Assembly: GCA_041398745.1 (NCBI GenBank)
Contig: JAWKUB010000003.1
Span: 1-64,000 of the forward strand
Direction of reading: 5' to 3'
DNA: 64,000 nt
Origin: JACKHO01 sp041398745
Lineage (GTDB): Bacteria; Planctomycetota; Planctomycetia; Planctomycetales; Planctomycetaceae
Of this stretch, positions 54,231-63,372 are shown one piece after another (within the stretch, counting starts at the first letter, position 1; each line of letters starts with the position of its first letter). Made by a program: the position numbers and the translations under genes. The notes under the pieces are model-generated. The model made no database searches. It saw only the letters and a list, made by a program, of their open reading frames with translations, and was not told the origin of the DNA.

Positions 54231-55013
54231 ATGCTCCTCATGATGACAAGTCTCAAGACCCGGCTGGCGAATGGAGAGCGAGTTGTAGTGTTTGCAGTAA
54301 GTCGGCTGTTCAATCCCAATGTGGTGCATGTGTTCGCTCAGCAGGGTGGGTTTCACGGATTCTGGATCGACCACGAACACGTTGGTTTTTCGAATGCCGA
54401 AATCGAATCGGCAACCGTGGCGGGGAAAGCAAGTGGACTCGACAGTTTCGTCCGGATTGCACCAACCGACTACGCCCTCGTCACACGTTGCCTGGAGGCA
54501 GGTGCAGGCGGCGTCATGGCCGCTCAAATTCAGGGAGCGGAACACGCCGAGCAATTTGTTCAATGGGCCAAGTTTGCACCACGCGGTTACCGTGGCTTGA
54601 ACACCGGCGGGCATGATGGTTTATTCGGCAACCTCGGTGCTGCCGAGTTTTGTGAACGTGCGAATCGTGAATCGTTTGTTGCCATTCAAATCGAAACACT
54701 TTCAGCCCTGAACGAGGCCGATGCCATTGCTGCCATCGATGGTGTTGATTTACTGTTCGTCGGCCCGTCCGATTTAAGCCAGGCTCTAGGCGTTACAGGC
54801 GACTTCTTGCATCCCAAATGCCTCGAAGCACTCGACGCCGTGTCCGCAGCATGCAAGAAGCATGGCAAGACCTGGGGAGCGGTCACCACCACTCCAGAAC
54901 ACGCCGCCGTTCTGTCAGAAAAAGGATGCTCCATGCTCTCGCCCACCAACGACGTCCGCGCGTTCAACGCTGGCGTGAAGAGCGTCAAACAGACCTTCGC
55001 CGATTTGTTTTAG
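54231..55013 (+). CDS. HpcH/HpaI-family aldolase/lyase
   Basis: 260 residues from ATG 54231; ATG 54240 is an alternative. TIM-barrel blocks: FHGFWIDHEHVGFS with the metal and substrate region, GAGGVMAAQI, VAIQIETLSALNEAD (metal-binding Glu), VDLLFVGPSDLSQALG and GKTWGAVTTTPEHA. Catalyses retro-aldol cleavage of hydroxy-acid substrates in the family. Possibly an operon with the oxygenase upstream. Confidence 0.9.
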   Translation: MLLMMTSLKTRLANGERVVVFAVSRLFNPNVVHVFAQQGGFHGFWIDHEHVGFSNAEIESATVAGKASGLDSFVRIAPTDYALVTRCLEAGAGGVMAAQIQGAEHAEQFVQWAKFAPRGYRGLNTGGHDGLFGNLGAAEFCERANRESFVAIQIETLSALNEADAIAAIDGVDLLFVGPSDLSQALGVTGDFLHPKCLEALDAVSAACKKHGKTWGAVTTTPEHAAVLSEKGCSMLSPTNDVRAFNAGVKSVKQTFADLF

Positions 55014-55112
55014 AAGCAGTTCCAAAGCCCGGTGGCACAGACATTCCTGTCTATGAATTCCCCGAACATTCTGCATCGACCCGAAGGTTTCGAAACAACC
55101 TCCAAATCGTAT
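55012..55112 (+). repeat. Dispersed ~100-bp repeat, copy 2
   Basis: AGCCCGGTGGCACAGACATT core with the same hairpin and the following GAAACAACCTC; see 53285-53385. It begins at the stop of the aldolase gene and may act as its transcription end. Confidence 0.7.
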
Positions 55113-55138
55113 CGACAAGCAACCAACGTAGCGGCTCC

Positions 55139-55604
55139 CTACAAATGAAGCTTCGCACCTTCGTGCGAAAACGTGAATCCTAGACGCTGGTAAAAGACGT
55201 GCGCTGCGCCGCTTGTCCGTTGTCAATTGGACCCGGCGGCAATGGCGCCGCTTTGCTTCTTCAATTGCCCATTCCATCATCAAGGTGCCAATACCCTGAC
55301 CCCGGTAATAGGCCGCCACATGCACTGCTTCAATTTGCGCGTCAGGTCGTCCGCCTCCCGCCAAGTGCACCAAAAAGGTCAGCTGAAACGTCCCCACAAT
55401 TCGTCGGTCACGTTCCGCCATCATCAATAGATGATTCGAATCCGCGTCGATTAGGGCAAACGCATCCCAATACGACTTAGGTAACACCTCCGGCAACTCC
55501 CGCCGCGCCTGCCCCTCAGGCCCACCAGCATTGACCAACCGTACTATGGCATCTACATCATGCGATGTGGCTCGACGAAGTAGGATTTGTTGAGATGACA
55601 TCAA
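55139..55604 (-). pseudogene. GNAT acetyltransferase with a frameshift
   Basis: Start MSSQQILLRRATSHDVDAIV and the acetyl-CoA site IEAVHVAAYYRGQGIGTLMM are clear. At about 55198-55205 the frame slips: in the next frame AHVFYQRLGFTFSHEGAKLHL gives the normal GNAT ending (FYxxxGF) and a TAG at 55139. One base has been lost or misread. Without the slip the protein runs on to 54915 with unrelated sequence. Confidence 0.8.
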
Positions 55605-55756
55605 AACACCCTGCTGGAAAACTTACGCCAAAACTGGGCGGCTGACGGTTGTCGGCTTCAGTCTGCCTTGCCCTGGGGCCGGGGGAATGGCTTCGGCGGG
55701 CATTGCGAAATGCGAACGCAAATGTGCCGTTGATGGCCGGCGGCGCATGCATCGCA

Positions 55757-58700
55757 TTATTCCGTCCCGCCCTCTTGGAACATCCCAGCGAGTTGGGCGT
55801 GGAGTTGTTGCATGGCGGGGTCGAATTCGTAACCAGCCTGGACCAGGGGATTGAGAATGCTGAAACAGCCAGCGAGGCATTGCCTGGCGAGTTCCTCATT
55901 CCCCGCCGCGTTCGCATACCTGGCCGTCTGCCAGAACGAGACAGCCGCGTCTCGCTGGTAGTACGACGACTGCGGATTTCGCTCTTTGAGATTCAGTGCG
56001 ATCTCCAGGCCACGTAGCGCGTATTGCAGCGCTTGCTGAGGGTCAGTCGCGACCGCCGAAAGTTTCGTCAGCGAAACCGACACATCCCGGGCGGCCTGGG
56101 CGGAGTCGGGACTGGCCACCAGCAGACGTTCCCGCACTTCATGACAGCGCGTGTAATACTCGAGCGCCTGCTCCGCATCTCCTGGCCCGCCGCGTGTGCT
56201 CAGGAAATCGCCGAGCTTGTTGAGACTGACCGACACATCCCGGGCGGCCTGGGCGGAGTCGGGACTGGCCGCCAGCAGACGTTCCAACACTTCATGACAG
56301 CGCATGTAATACTCGACCGCCTGCTCCGCATCGCCTGGCCCGCCGCGCGTGCTCAGGAAATCGCCGAGCTTGTTGAGACTGACCGACACATCCCGGGCGG
56401 CCTGGGCGGAGTCGGGGCTGGCCGCCAGCAGCCGTTCGCGAACCTCCAGGCTTCGCATGTAATACTCGAGCGCCTGCTCCGCATCTCCTGGCCCGCCGCG
56501 CGTGCTCAAGAAATTACCGAGCTGGTTGAGACTGACCGACACATCCCGGGCGGCTGCGGCGGAATCGGGACTGTCCGCCAGTAGACGTTCCTTTGCGTCG
56601 AGAACTTGTACCGTCAATGCAATTCCACGAGCGAGCGATGAGTGCTGAGCTTCGAAGTCTGCTGCGACTTGGGCTTGTCGCAGCAGTGTCGCTGTTGGCT
56701 CATACGGAATATGCCGGGCAGCGACTGGATCCAGCATAAACTCCATCTGTGTTAACAGCCACGGATGCTGCCATCGGAGCCAGTCATCGTTCCCTTGGCC
56801 GACACCCCGTTCAAACATTGTTCCCAGTGCGGTAATGAACTCATCCAGCGCTTGCCAGGTCTGCGTCCCGTTTGGATCATTCGCGGCGACATGCTCGGCC
56901 GTGAGCCGGTGGATGCGGACCAGCGTCGGCAAGTCGGCCACTCCGTCCTCCTGCCTGCGGTCTCCCTCGGCCCGCTGCAGCAGCCGCAGTCCGTACAGCT
57001 CCCGCCAAATGCCGGGCCACTTCGCCGGATACCCTTCCTGGTCCTGCAGTTCCTCGGGATGTTGTTGCTGGGTGAGAAATTGCAGCCATGGCAATGGAAT
57101 TTGATCCGGCTGGAGCAGCGCAGCGAAGTTGAGGGCAGTGCGGGAGGGTGGGGAGAGCCGTGTCAGGGACCAGTCGATGAGTTCCGGCACGCGCTTCTGC
57201 GCATGCCGAATTTTGGCGGCAACCTCCGATTCACCTGGTAGGGGTGTAATGGCGGTGAGTGCCCCTTCTTGCTCCAGTCGGACCAGGAAATCGGTCGGTT
57301 GATAACCCTCATTGGCATGTACCCCCAAATAGGCCGCCGCCAGTTCAATGGCCAGCGTATGTCCCCCCAGCGCCTCGACAATTCGCTGCGCCGCCGCGGC
57401 CTGCTCGTCATCGAGAAACCGCCGCTGGGGCTGATAGTCACGAATGAGTTCCAGAGCATCGATATCGGGCAACGGCTCAATTTCCAGCGGCGCCTGCCAG
57501 CGGTCTCCCATACCAAACTGTGCCGGATCGAGCCGGGTGGTGACGAGCATCTCCAGCCACTCCTCCGCCGGAAACATTCCTGCCTGCGCCGCCGACAGCA
57601 GTTCTGGCTGATCGACGTTATCCAGCAGCAACAGTGCCCGGGGCTGTTCGATTTCCGGCAGGTCGTCGTCACTGCTGGTGTGCCGCTCCGGATGGGCTTT
57701 GAGGAGTTCCAGTACACGTTGCTGCCGCGCGGCTGTGACAACGCGCAGGTAATCGAACACCTCGGCGGCCACAGCGGTGTAATCGGACCGCACCTCGTCC
57801 GGCAGCCGCAGCGGAATACCCACTTCGGCTCCGAGACGCTGAAAGTCACTGCGTTCCGCCAGCTTGAGCAGCGCCGCCCCAATGTGCGTGACCCCTTCAC
57901 ACGCCAGTTCCCAGGTGCCGCCGCAGGCATAGAACTCCGCGTAGGCGTGACAGTATTGCCGTGCCAACGCCGTCTTCCCGAGTCCGCCGGGGCTATGTGT
58001 GGCAGCGATCATGCCACGGCCACCCATCCCGCTCCCCCCACTTTGCGGACCTCCCTGAGTCAGGATGGTGTGCAACGTGCTGAGTTCCCGGTGTCGACCG
58101 ACAAAGTGTTCATGCCCCCGGGCGACGTTGCCGGGTGCAAGATCGGCCAAAGCGAGACGATCGAGCCGCCACGCGATGTGCCGGTCGAGTTGCTGCAACC
58201 GATCCGCCAGCGTACGCAAATCCTCCTCAGGATTGCGCATGGCTGCTTTCACCTCGGCAGAACGCTCGGCAGCGTCGAGCTGCTGCAGTACCTGTGGCCC
58301 CTGTTCAAACCAGGGCTGGAGTTCAAAGAACGATGTGCGATTGCGTCGACTCAGGTCCGCCGAGAACTGCCGAGTGCGCTGTTCGTCATCCGCCGCCAGC
58401 AATCGGTCGGCAATTCTCAGATGGGGATACTTGGCTTTGATGTCGGTGAGCCAGTCAGCAATTTGCTGTTTCTCGCCGAGCGTCAAATCCGACGGAGTGA
58501 TAAAGAAAATCGGGGTCAGTCCGTCATCACCCCGGGCCGACGAATGCTCGTACCGGAGATACTCTTCCCACTCCCACAGGCAGTTGGGGGAAGTGATGTA
58601 ATTGGGGGAGAGAAATGCCAACAGCAACCGTGACTGTCGCAGCCCCTGGGACAGCCGCCGCCGCCAATCGACACCAGGGTCGATAGCATCTGTATCGAAG

Positions 58701-58852
58701 AAGATGTTCAGTTCGCGGCCAGAGTACGCCTTATGCCGTTCCCGCAATTCACGATCAAACGCCGTGACCCAGCCTTCGCCCGCGTCATTGACAGGTTGCT
58801 CGTTGTCCTTCCGGGCATAGGACAGAAATAGATGCTTAGCCCAATCGCTCAT
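55757..58852 (-). CDS. TIR-STAND NTPase-TPR protein (candidate defence or signalling sensor)
   Basis: 1031 residues. TIR domain (about 5-165) with HLFLSYARKDNE and the likely catalytic Glu in CLWEWEEYL (E94; E96 and E97 also near). STAND/NB-ARC NTPase (about 240-560) with P-loop PGGLGKTALAR near 288 and Walker B ALLLLDNVD near 405. Winged-helix-like region (to 740), then TPRs, of which four 51-residue units (about 755-960) are nearly identical. The architecture fits NAD-depleting or second-messenger immune receptors (Avs/TIR-STAND type) as well as planctomycete signalling proteins. Single gene on the minus strand. Confidence 0.85.
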   Translation of the reverse strand: MSDWAKHLFLSYARKDNEQPVNDAGEGWVTAFDRELRERHKAYSGRELNIFFDTDAIDPGVDWRRRLSQGLRQSRLLLAFLSPNYITSPNCLWEWEEYLRYEHSSARGDDGLTPIFFITPSDLTLGEKQQIADWLTDIKAKYPHLRIADRLLAADDEQRTRQFSADLSRRNRTSFFELQPWFEQGPQVLQQLDAAERSAEVKAAMRNPEEDLRTLADRLQQLDRHIAWRLDRLALADLAPGNVARGHEHFVGRHRELSTLHTILTQGGPQSGGSGMGGRGMIAATHSPGGLGKTALARQYCHAYAEFYACGGTWELACEGVTHIGAALLKLAERSDFQRLGAEVGIPLRLPDEVRSDYTAVAAEVFDYLRVVTAARQQRVLELLKAHPERHTSSDDDLPEIEQPRALLLLDNVDQPELLSAAQAGMFPAEEWLEMLVTTRLDPAQFGMGDRWQAPLEIEPLPDIDALELIRDYQPQRRFLDDEQAAAAQRIVEALGGHTLAIELAAAYLGVHANEGYQPTDFLVRLEQEGALTAITPLPGESEVAAKIRHAQKRVPELIDWSLTRLSPPSRTALNFAALLQPDQIPLPWLQFLTQQQHPEELQDQEGYPAKWPGIWRELYGLRLLQRAEGDRRQEDGVADLPTLVRIHRLTAEHVAANDPNGTQTWQALDEFITALGTMFERGVGQGNDDWLRWQHPWLLTQMEFMLDPVAARHIPYEPTATLLRQAQVAADFEAQHSSLARGIALTVQVLDAKERLLADSPDSAAAARDVSVSLNQLGNFLSTRGGPGDAEQALEYYMRSLEVRERLLAASPDSAQAARDVSVSLNKLGDFLSTRGGPGDAEQAVEYYMRCHEVLERLLAASPDSAQAARDVSVSLNKLGDFLSTRGGPGDAEQALEYYTRCHEVRERLLVASPDSAQAARDVSVSLTKLSAVATDPQQALQYALRGLEIALNLKERNPQSSYYQRDAAVSFWQTARYANAAGNEELARQCLAGCFSILNPLVQAGYEFDPAMQQLHAQLAGMFQEGGTE
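56030..56590 (-). repeat. Four near-identical 153-bp coding repeats (TPR units)
   Basis: Equivalent sites recur at 56106, 56259 and 56412, exactly 153 bp apart, with a fourth, more divergent unit near 56567. Each codes SPDSAQAARDVSVSLNKLG-type units. DNA identity is high, pointing to recent duplication or gene conversion. Confidence 0.85.
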
Positions 58853-58915
58853 AATGCATTCCCCCGGAGAGGTTTATAGGTCCGCCGACAACCAGACGTC
58901 AACAAACGCAGCCAT

Positions 58916-59305
58916 TCACGAGAGATGAAGAAAGGTGTCCTTCTCCATGTAAAATTCAACCGCCCGAAGCAATACCACATCACTCGCAGTCGGCTTTTTT
59001 GCCAAAGCGTCGGCAACAACATCCTCAATCAACTCGCCGTGATAGCTCAGCCACCAACCTCTGTCTTTTACTGCCTTAGGCTGCAGGGCGTAGTCGTAGT
59101 CTTCATCCGGCACATCTTCAGCCAAGGGCGACGGTGCTCCAACGAAAACTTCGTCATCGAGCGACGGGGAGCCGTCCTCATCCTTCCAGTACACGTCAAA
59201 GCAAACAGGAACGGCCTTCCGTTTCCCGTCCGGTTCGTACGCCCCAATTTCGCCATTACGCACAGCGGCGAGGACACTTCTGAGAGTCGTAAAACGGTTA
59301 TTCAT
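58916..59305 (-). CDS. Small hypothetical protein (DUF7716-like)
   Basis: 129 residues: FTTLRSVLAAVRNGEIGAY, an acidic middle (VPDEDYDYALQPKAVKD) and a helical end HGELIEDVVADALAKKPTASDVVLLRAVEFYMEKDTF. The ending recalls DUF7716-type immunity-like proteins, but the assignment is weak. It lies between the TIR-STAND gene and argH, all on the minus strand. Confidence 0.5.
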   Translation of the reverse strand: MNNRFTTLRSVLAAVRNGEIGAYEPDGKRKAVPVCFDVYWKDEDGSPSLDDEVFVGAPSPLAEDVPDEDYDYALQPKAVKDRGWWLSYHGELIEDVVADALAKKPTASDVVLLRAVEFYMEKDTFLHLS

Positions 59306-59335
59306 GGGGTGTCAGCGTGGAGTTCTTCCCGGACA

Positions 59336-60712
59336 TCACATTCCCAGTCGACCTTGCCAGCGATTCAGTTGTTCAACCACCCGGTCACGTCCGCCGGAGC
59401 CGTAGCTTTGGAGGGCGGTCATGGCGTTGCGGGCGCCGAGGATTTCGTAAACATCTTCGTTGATGGTACTGGAACTGGCCCGGAGTTCTTCCAGGGTGAG
59501 GTCAGCCAGTCGGCACTTCTTTTGTTCGCACAGATGCACCAGATGGCCCACTGTTTCGTGGCCGGACCGCATGGGGACGCCCTGCTTAATTAGGTATTCC
59601 ATGAGTGCGGTGGCGTCGAGGAATCCTTCTTCAATGCGAGCGTTGATGCGGTCGACGTTGAGCGTGGCATTACGAACAATGGCAGGCGCAAGTTCCAGGC
59701 AACTCTTTCCCGTGTCGTAGGCGGCGAATGCGGCAAGTTTGTCTTCCTGCAAGTCGCGGTTGTACGCGAGCGGTAAACCCTTCAGGAGCAGAAACAACTG
59801 CTGGGTCGCCGCAATGGTGCGGGCTGACTTACCGCGAATGAGTTCCAGCACGTCGGGATTCTTCTTCTGCGGCATAATCGACGAACCGGTGGTGTAGGCA
59901 TCGGACAGAGTGAGGAAACCAAACTCCGTCGTGCACCACAGAATCCACTCTTCGGCCCAACTGCTTAAATGCACTGCGATGAGCCCCAGCGCACTTGAGA
60001 ATTCCACGAGGTAGTCCCGGTCGCTGGAAACATCGAGACTGTTCGCTGCCACAGAATCGAAACCTAGCAGTTCCGCAGTGCGGTCGCGCTTAATGGGCAA
60101 TGTCGATCCTGCCAGCGCGGCGCATCCCAGCGGGGAAACATTCACACGTTTACGGCAATCAGCCAGTCGTTCGCGGTCGCGCTGAAGTTTCTCGCACCAG
60201 CAGAGCCAGTAGTGCGTTGCTGATACGGGCTGGGCACGCTGCATGTGCGTGTACCCTGGCAGCACAATGTCGATGTCGGCATCACCACGCGAAACAAACG
60301 ACGCCTGAAACTGCTGCAATAGCTCGTCAATGACGTCAATGCAGTCCCGGATGTATAAACGAATGTCTGTGGAGACCTGATCGTTCCGCGAGCGTCCCGT
60401 ATGCAGCTTGCGACCAACATCACCCAGCCGCTTAATGAGCGCCGACTCAATGTGCATATGGATGTCTTCCAACGAAGGGGAAAACTCCATTTCACCGCGC
60501 TCGATTTCACCGAGGATTTCAGTAAGGTTCTCGCTGATTTGCCGAAACTCTTCCACGGAAATCAATCCGACTTCTGAGAGCATTTCCGCGTGAGCCTTCG
60601 ATCCTCGAACGTCCACTTCGGCCAATCGGGCGTCGAAAGAAATCGATTCGGTGAACAGTTCAACTTGTGCGTTGGTCGGCTCGGTAAAGCGACCTCCCCA
60701 GGCTTTCGACAT
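59336..60712 (-). CDS. argH: Argininosuccinate lyase
   Basis: 458 residues. Splits argininosuccinate to arginine and fumarate in arginine synthesis. MSKAWGGRFTEPT start, HTGRSRNDQVSTD, PGYTHMQRAQPVS, and the fumarase/aspartase signature GSSIMPQKKNPD are all present. Full length. A 53-codon ORF lies 12 bp upstream on the same strand. Confidence 0.98.
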   Translation of the reverse strand: MSKAWGGRFTEPTNAQVELFTESISFDARLAEVDVRGSKAHAEMLSEVGLISVEEFRQISENLTEILGEIERGEMEFSPSLEDIHMHIESALIKRLGDVGRKLHTGRSRNDQVSTDIRLYIRDCIDVIDELLQQFQASFVSRGDADIDIVLPGYTHMQRAQPVSATHYWLCWCEKLQRDRERLADCRKRVNVSPLGCAALAGSTLPIKRDRTAELLGFDSVAANSLDVSSDRDYLVEFSSALGLIAVHLSSWAEEWILWCTTEFGFLTLSDAYTTGSSIMPQKKNPDVLELIRGKSARTIAATQQLFLLLKGLPLAYNRDLQEDKLAAFAAYDTGKSCLELAPAIVRNATLNVDRINARIEEGFLDATALMEYLIKQGVPMRSGHETVGHLVHLCEQKKCRLADLTLEELRASSSTINEDVYEILGARNAMTALQSYGSGGRDRVVEQLNRWQGRLGM

Positions 60713-60724
60713 TTCTTCAACCAG

Positions 60725-60886
60725 TTACTTCTTGGGCTTGTTACGTTCGTAGATTTCAATCCACTGTTGTGGTGTCAGTTTTTCGGCATGTTGGCCCAAA
60801 AGGTCAAGCGGTACGTCTTCTGGCTTTCGAAACCGGAGGTAACACTTTCCCATGAATGTTGCGATCAGACCGATTTTGGATTGCAT
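60725..60886 (-). CDS. Very small conserved-looking ORF upstream of argH (53 aa)
   Basis: On the minus strand, ATG at 60886 to TAA at 60725: starts MQSKIGLIATFMGKCYLRFR, contains EDVPLDLLGQHAEKLTPQQW and ends YERNKPKK. Protein-like composition and 12-bp spacing to argH suggest co-transcription. No family known to me. Too short to be sure. Confidence 0.45.
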   Translation of the reverse strand: MQSKIGLIATFMGKCYLRFRKPEDVPLDLLGQHAEKLTPQQWIEIYERNKPKK

Positions 60887-60921
60887 CGGATGAATCTACG
60901 CCGGTTCATGGTGCCACAAAT

Positions 60922-61593
60922 TCAGGAAATATCTTCGTCAACGGTGCCTTCGCCCGCCTCTGAATGGGGTTCGGAGAGGCTTCTCAAATACTGAGCCAAC
61001 TGCAGCGGGACCCGCTGCAGCCGATGCCACGCGGCATTCGGCAAAGTGACCTGGTTGACACCATCCCGCACGACGGGTTCATGGCACTTGTAGAGGGCCG
61101 AGAGAATTTCTGTCCGCACGAAATCCAGCACATTCGACAACTCGACGGCCTGGGTAGGACTCAGTCCCTCTGGCATTTCTGGCGGACCGCTGGGATATGC
61201 CTCGGGGTAAACTTGTGCCTGATCCCGATTCCGAATGTCGGTGTCAATTCGCTTGCTGTCGCCACTGTCTTCTTCGTTGATGATTTTCTCATCGATTTGT
61301 TTCTGGCTTCCATAAACCAGCACACAGCGTCCCACGTGAATTTGGTCACCAATGGAGAGCACACGCATCCGTACCGGATGACCATTAACCCGAGTGCCGT
61401 TCGTACTTTCCAGATCGGTGAGAATAACACGACCGTCGGTCACCTGAATCTTGGCATGGAACCGGCTAATCCGCTCATCATTCAGCCGGATTTTGTTGTC
61501 TTCCTCACGGCCAATGGTGACGGGAGAATCAAGGTCACCGAAAACCATTCCGGCTTCCAGACCATCGATGACTTGGAACGTCAACTCGCCCAT
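60922..61593 (-). CDS. FHA-domain protein
   Basis: 223 residues from ATG 61593 (MGELTFQVIDGLEAGMVF). The FHA fold has all marks: VTIGREEDNKIRLNDERISRFHAKI and LTDLESTNGTRVNG (Arg, Ser-x-x-His, Asn). Binds phosphothreonine peptides. The C-terminal 100 residues are a helical region with no name. An in-frame extension to 61647 is possible. Upstream on the same strand is a receiver gene. Confidence 0.9.
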   Translation of the reverse strand: MGELTFQVIDGLEAGMVFGDLDSPVTIGREEDNKIRLNDERISRFHAKIQVTDGRVILTDLESTNGTRVNGHPVRMRVLSIGDQIHVGRCVLVYGSQKQIDEKIINEEDSGDSKRIDTDIRNRDQAQVYPEAYPSGPPEMPEGLSPTQAVELSNVLDFVRTEILSALYKCHEPVVRDGVNQVTLPNAAWHRLQRVPLQLAQYLRSLSEPHSEAGEGTVDEDIS

Positions 61594-61650
61594 GCTGCTG
61601 CCACTCTGGTGAAACGCCAAATGAAATGCTGAACCGAACGGTAGCATTCA

Positions 61651-62022
61651 TCATAGTTGCAGTGCAGCCTCAATGGTATCCAACAGCAACTTTCGGGTGG
61701 GAGGTTTTCGCAGAACGCTAAACGCATTGAGGTCGAGCGCAGAGCGTTCCAGCGACTCTGTGACTTCAGAACTCATCAAAATGCATGGTAGAGAGTCGAC
61801 CAGTTCTCGCAGAATTCGAATTGTGTCCAATCCGGTAAGCACATGCATATGCATATCGAGCAGCGCGAGATGAACCTCCTTCGACTCCACGATCTCAATG
61901 GCGTGTTCGCCCGAGTCGACAGCAATTGTCTCAAAATGCGAGCCAACCAAGTCCACGACCGTCTCCCGAAACAGGTCGTCGTCATCGGCTATGAGCAGCT
62001 TGATTTTAGAATGAGCAATCAT
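61651..62022 (-). CDS. Receiver-domain response regulator (single domain)
   Basis: 123 residues from ATG 62022 (MIAHSKIKLLIADDDDLFRE). Acidic triad LIADDDD, phospho-acceptor in HLALLDMHM, Ser/Thr in CILMSSE and Lys in VLRKPPTRK. No output domain. Probable co-transcription with the FHA gene 57 bp downstream, forming a small phospho-signalling pair. Confidence 0.88.
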   Translation of the reverse strand: MIAHSKIKLLIADDDDLFRETVVDLVGSHFETIAVDSGEHAIEIVESKEVHLALLDMHMHVLTGLDTIRILRELVDSLPCILMSSEVTESLERSALDLNAFSVLRKPPTRKLLLDTIEAALQL

Positions 62023-62090
62023 CGTTCCTTCGAGTTGTTCGTGTTCCACGCCAACGACCTATTGGCGTCAATATCTCCACACTGAGCACA

Positions 62091-63035
62091 CTAGAATTCG
62101 CTATTAATTGGTTCTCGCCCATTGCGGGTGCACAGCGCCCAGAACAGCTGCTGATCGATGTTCTTCGCAATACCCCGGGCTGATCCATCGCATAGAGCGA
62201 AATTTACTGTGTCTCCATGGAAACTGCCAAAGCCCAAGAAATGAATACTACCGTTAGTGTTGCAGGCTTGTTGCGCGTTTCCCGTCCAGTGTCCATCAAA
62301 AAGCGGCTGATCATCTCGTCCCCGGGCACAACACGCATAATTGTCCCCCCAGAAACCTCCGAATTGCGACTCACCGAAGAGAATTGTGTTGGAGAGCCCG
62401 TCGGTAATATCTCGATCATCGAGTCCGCTGTTGGCATAGAAAATACCATTGTTGAGCGGCGCATTCGGATCGCTCTGTGACCACGCCCCCATGTTGCCCC
62501 GGTAGCTGGTGTACCCCAGTCCATTTCCTGGCCTGGACGAAGGCAGCGACGCGCTGGGACAGACATACACAGGGACCGGCACGTGCAGGTAGTTCCAGTT
62601 CGTTTGGGTCGTTTTCAGGTTACTGAATTCGACCGCCAATGCGCTCTGCTCGATTTGCTTAAGAATAAGCGAGTGCCAACTCCAGTACGGCCCCATCACC
62701 CAGTCTGTGATGAGCAGCGGAGGCTGATTACCAGTCTGAGGAATATTGATGGGCTCTGGAAACGGAGTGACGTCAAAATCACAGAGGGGATTGGCCGGGT
62801 CTTCGAGCCAGCCAGAGGGGAGTTTCCGATTCGCATCCATGTAGTTGTGCGTAGCCAAAGCAAGCTGCTTGATATTGCTCAAACACGAAGCTCGGCGAGC
62901 CGCCTCTCGTGAACGCTGTACGGCTGGCAGCAGCAATGCCGCCAACATGGCGATAATGGCAATGACAACCAACAACTCAATGAGTGTAAACCCGGCACGA
63001 ATCTTCCGGGGGACGCTCTTACTGACAACCTGCAT
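62091..63035 (-). CDS. DUF1559-type pseudopilin-like protein (planctomycete family)
   Basis: 314 residues. The N-terminal prepilin motif GFTLIELLVVIAIIAMLAAL is cleaved and methylated in the family. The C-terminal DUF1559 domain shows SNIKQLALATHNYMDANRKLP, ITDGLSNTILFGE and HFLGFGSFHGDTVNFALCDGSAR-like segments. Very many paralogues occur in planctomycetes, so this is the strongest taxonomic pointer in the window. Probably membrane-anchored surface or secretion-related protein. Confidence 0.95.
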   Translation of the reverse strand: MQVVSKSVPRKIRAGFTLIELLVVIAIIAMLAALLLPAVQRSREAARRASCLSNIKQLALATHNYMDANRKLPSGWLEDPANPLCDFDVTPFPEPINIPQTGNQPPLLITDWVMGPYWSWHSLILKQIEQSALAVEFSNLKTTQTNWNYLHVPVPVYVCPSASLPSSRPGNGLGYTSYRGNMGAWSQSDPNAPLNNGIFYANSGLDDRDITDGLSNTILFGESQFGGFWGDNYACCARGRDDQPLFDGHWTGNAQQACNTNGSIHFLGFGSFHGDTVNFALCDGSARGIAKNIDQQLFWALCTRNGREPINSEF

Positions 63036-63372
63036 TCAACTGACTCCTCGACAGGCGCAATAGATGCACCACCTGATACGACGAAACGCTTCTCCATAAA
63101 CGTCAACGTCGTCGCAACTTCAACAGACGGAATGCTATCAGCCTTGACGAATCAGTTCAATTTGAAATGACTTCTGGCAGCTTGTGGATTCGATTGCCAG
63201 ACAACTGCAAGTGCCACGGCTCTGCAACATCTACCAATCCAGCCGGGTTGATGTGAGCTTCGACAGCGAGAATGTTCGCAGGGAGCATTCGTTGTCGAGC
63301 AACTTTTTGCCATAATGGCCGGTGGCGAAGGGAGTATCTCCAAGTAGTCATGTCGTCAACGAAAGTATCGAA
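63036..63372. other. Divergent intergenic region
   Basis: No gene. Separates the DUF1559 gene from the HIT gene and must contain both promoters; no convincing boxes identified. Confidence 0.4.

Noticed and set aside
56024..56584. 186-codon + strand frame with repeats opposite the TPR region
   Set aside because: Mirror of the 153-bp repeats of the TIR-STAND gene.
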